64,000 bases of DNA. It comes from Archivesica marissinica. Its lineage: Eukaryota; Mollusca; Bivalvia; Venerida; Vesicomyidae. Of the stretch, positions 63,401-64,000 are shown one piece after another; positions within the stretch are counted from its first letter, which is position 1, and the number at the start of each line of letters is the position of its first letter. The notes under the pieces are model-generated. The model was not told the origin of the DNA and did no database searches. It worked only from the letters and a program-made list of their open reading frames with translations. The stretch is taken from assembly GCA_014843695.1 (NCBI GenBank), contig CM026401.1, positions 23,950,597 to 24,014,596 on the forward strand. The letters run 5' to 3'. Made by a program: the position numbers and the translations under genes.

Positions 63401-64000
63401 ACTTCATGGGTTTGGGGTGAATCCCAACAAATGGCATTTGATACTATCAAAGAGAAACTTGTATCACCCCCAATTTTAGGGTATGCAGACTATTCTCTGC
63501 CATTTATTTTACACACCGATGCAAGCTCTTTTGGGCTAGGTGCAGTACTCTTGCAAGAGCAAGATGGTGTCGAGCGTGTAATTGCCTTCGCTAGTCGAAA
63601 TCTTCGACCTAGCGAAAGGAATTATCCAGCTCACAAGTTGGAATTTTTAGCTCTAAAATGGTGTGTCACTGACAAATTTAAAGATTATTTGTACGGTAAT
63701 GATTTTATAGTCAAGACGGACAACAACCCCTTGACGTATGTAAAATCAACTGCCAAGTTGGACGCCACACAGCATCGTTGGTTAGCAGAGCTACAATTTT
63801 GTAGTGGAATATTGTCCCGGTAAAGCTAACGCCGATGCAGATGGACTTTCCCGTCGCTACATTTTCCAGGATGAGCTGAAAGCTATTTATCAAGCAGCCA
63901 TTATCTGCAGTCCAGTAATCGGTTGTGTTTCGGATGCTGCAGCTCCTCATATGGCCAATGGGGAGAGGCTGACATCTGAGCATATATCCAAGATTGATTG
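63401..64000 (+). pseudogene. pol: RNase H domain of pol, split by a frameshift and cut by the edge
   Basis: RNase H removes the RNA strand of the RNA:DNA hybrid. Conserved motifs are LHTDASSFGLGAVL (catalytic Asp codon 63518), YPAHKLEFLALKW (Glu codon 63641) and VKTDNNPLTYV (Asp codon 63719). The frame stops at 63821-63823, but the C-terminal motif, with the fourth acidic residue in ADGLSR (Asp codon 63840), continues in another frame from about 63807 to the window end. All four catalytic acids are therefore present, though not in one frame. The sequence beyond, EHISKID, would lead toward integrase, which is outside the window. Confidence 0.88.

Overview
This is a repeat-dominated window from an animal nuclear genome. 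The evidence is spliced-gene signals (a minus-strand exon with matching acceptor and donor), a tRNA-derived SINE with a perfect target-site duplication, a Ty3/gypsy-type retroelement with a PNMA-like Gag, and very large satellite arrays. The SINE body resembles the conserved central domain of invertebrate SINEs, and the retroelement type is common in molluscs and cnidarians. An invertebrate, plausibly a mollusc, is my best inference, but nothing here fixes the species. No prokaryotic operon, CRISPR array or phage is present.

Layout. 1-5534: satellite with a 35-bp unit, running off the left edge. 5535-8477: an AT-rich island holding one coding-like plus-strand terminal exon (6039-6341), a minus-strand SINE (6673-6955) flanked by 14-bp duplications, a 62-bp minisatellite (about 6967-7430) and a TATG-type microsatellite. 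8478-48747: a roughly 40-kb satellite with a 29-bp unit and a recurring 14-bp half-unit, broken by a 1000-N gap. 48748-49342: two short arrays (28-bp and 36-bp units). 49514-49793: a well-delimited internal coding exon on the minus strand, of unknown protein family. 49794-58056: a satellite with a 46-bp unit that begins exactly at that exon's 3' splice site and runs into a second 1000-N gap. 59057-64000: unique sequence with a CCAAT/TATA-like promoter, then a decayed Ty3/gypsy element (gag, protease, reverse transcriptase, RNase H) that continues past the right edge. Its gag is interrupted by a 207-bp, almost pure G run.

About 54 kb of the 64 kb is tandem repeat or gap. The most informative signals are: (1) the 29-bp satellite varies mainly at its single CpG, in the pattern left by methyl-CpG deamination, and all common states remain E-box-like CANNTG; (2) its variants are linked and recur in higher-order blocks of about 3.1 kb; (3) the 46-bp satellite seems to have grown out of an intron 3' splice site, so on the minus strand each copy carries acceptor-like motifs next to a real exon; (4) several stretches look like uncorrected consensus errors, which matters for judging the frameshifts in the retroelement. 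I found no convincing new multi-gene system. The long open frames in the satellites are by-products of repeat composition.
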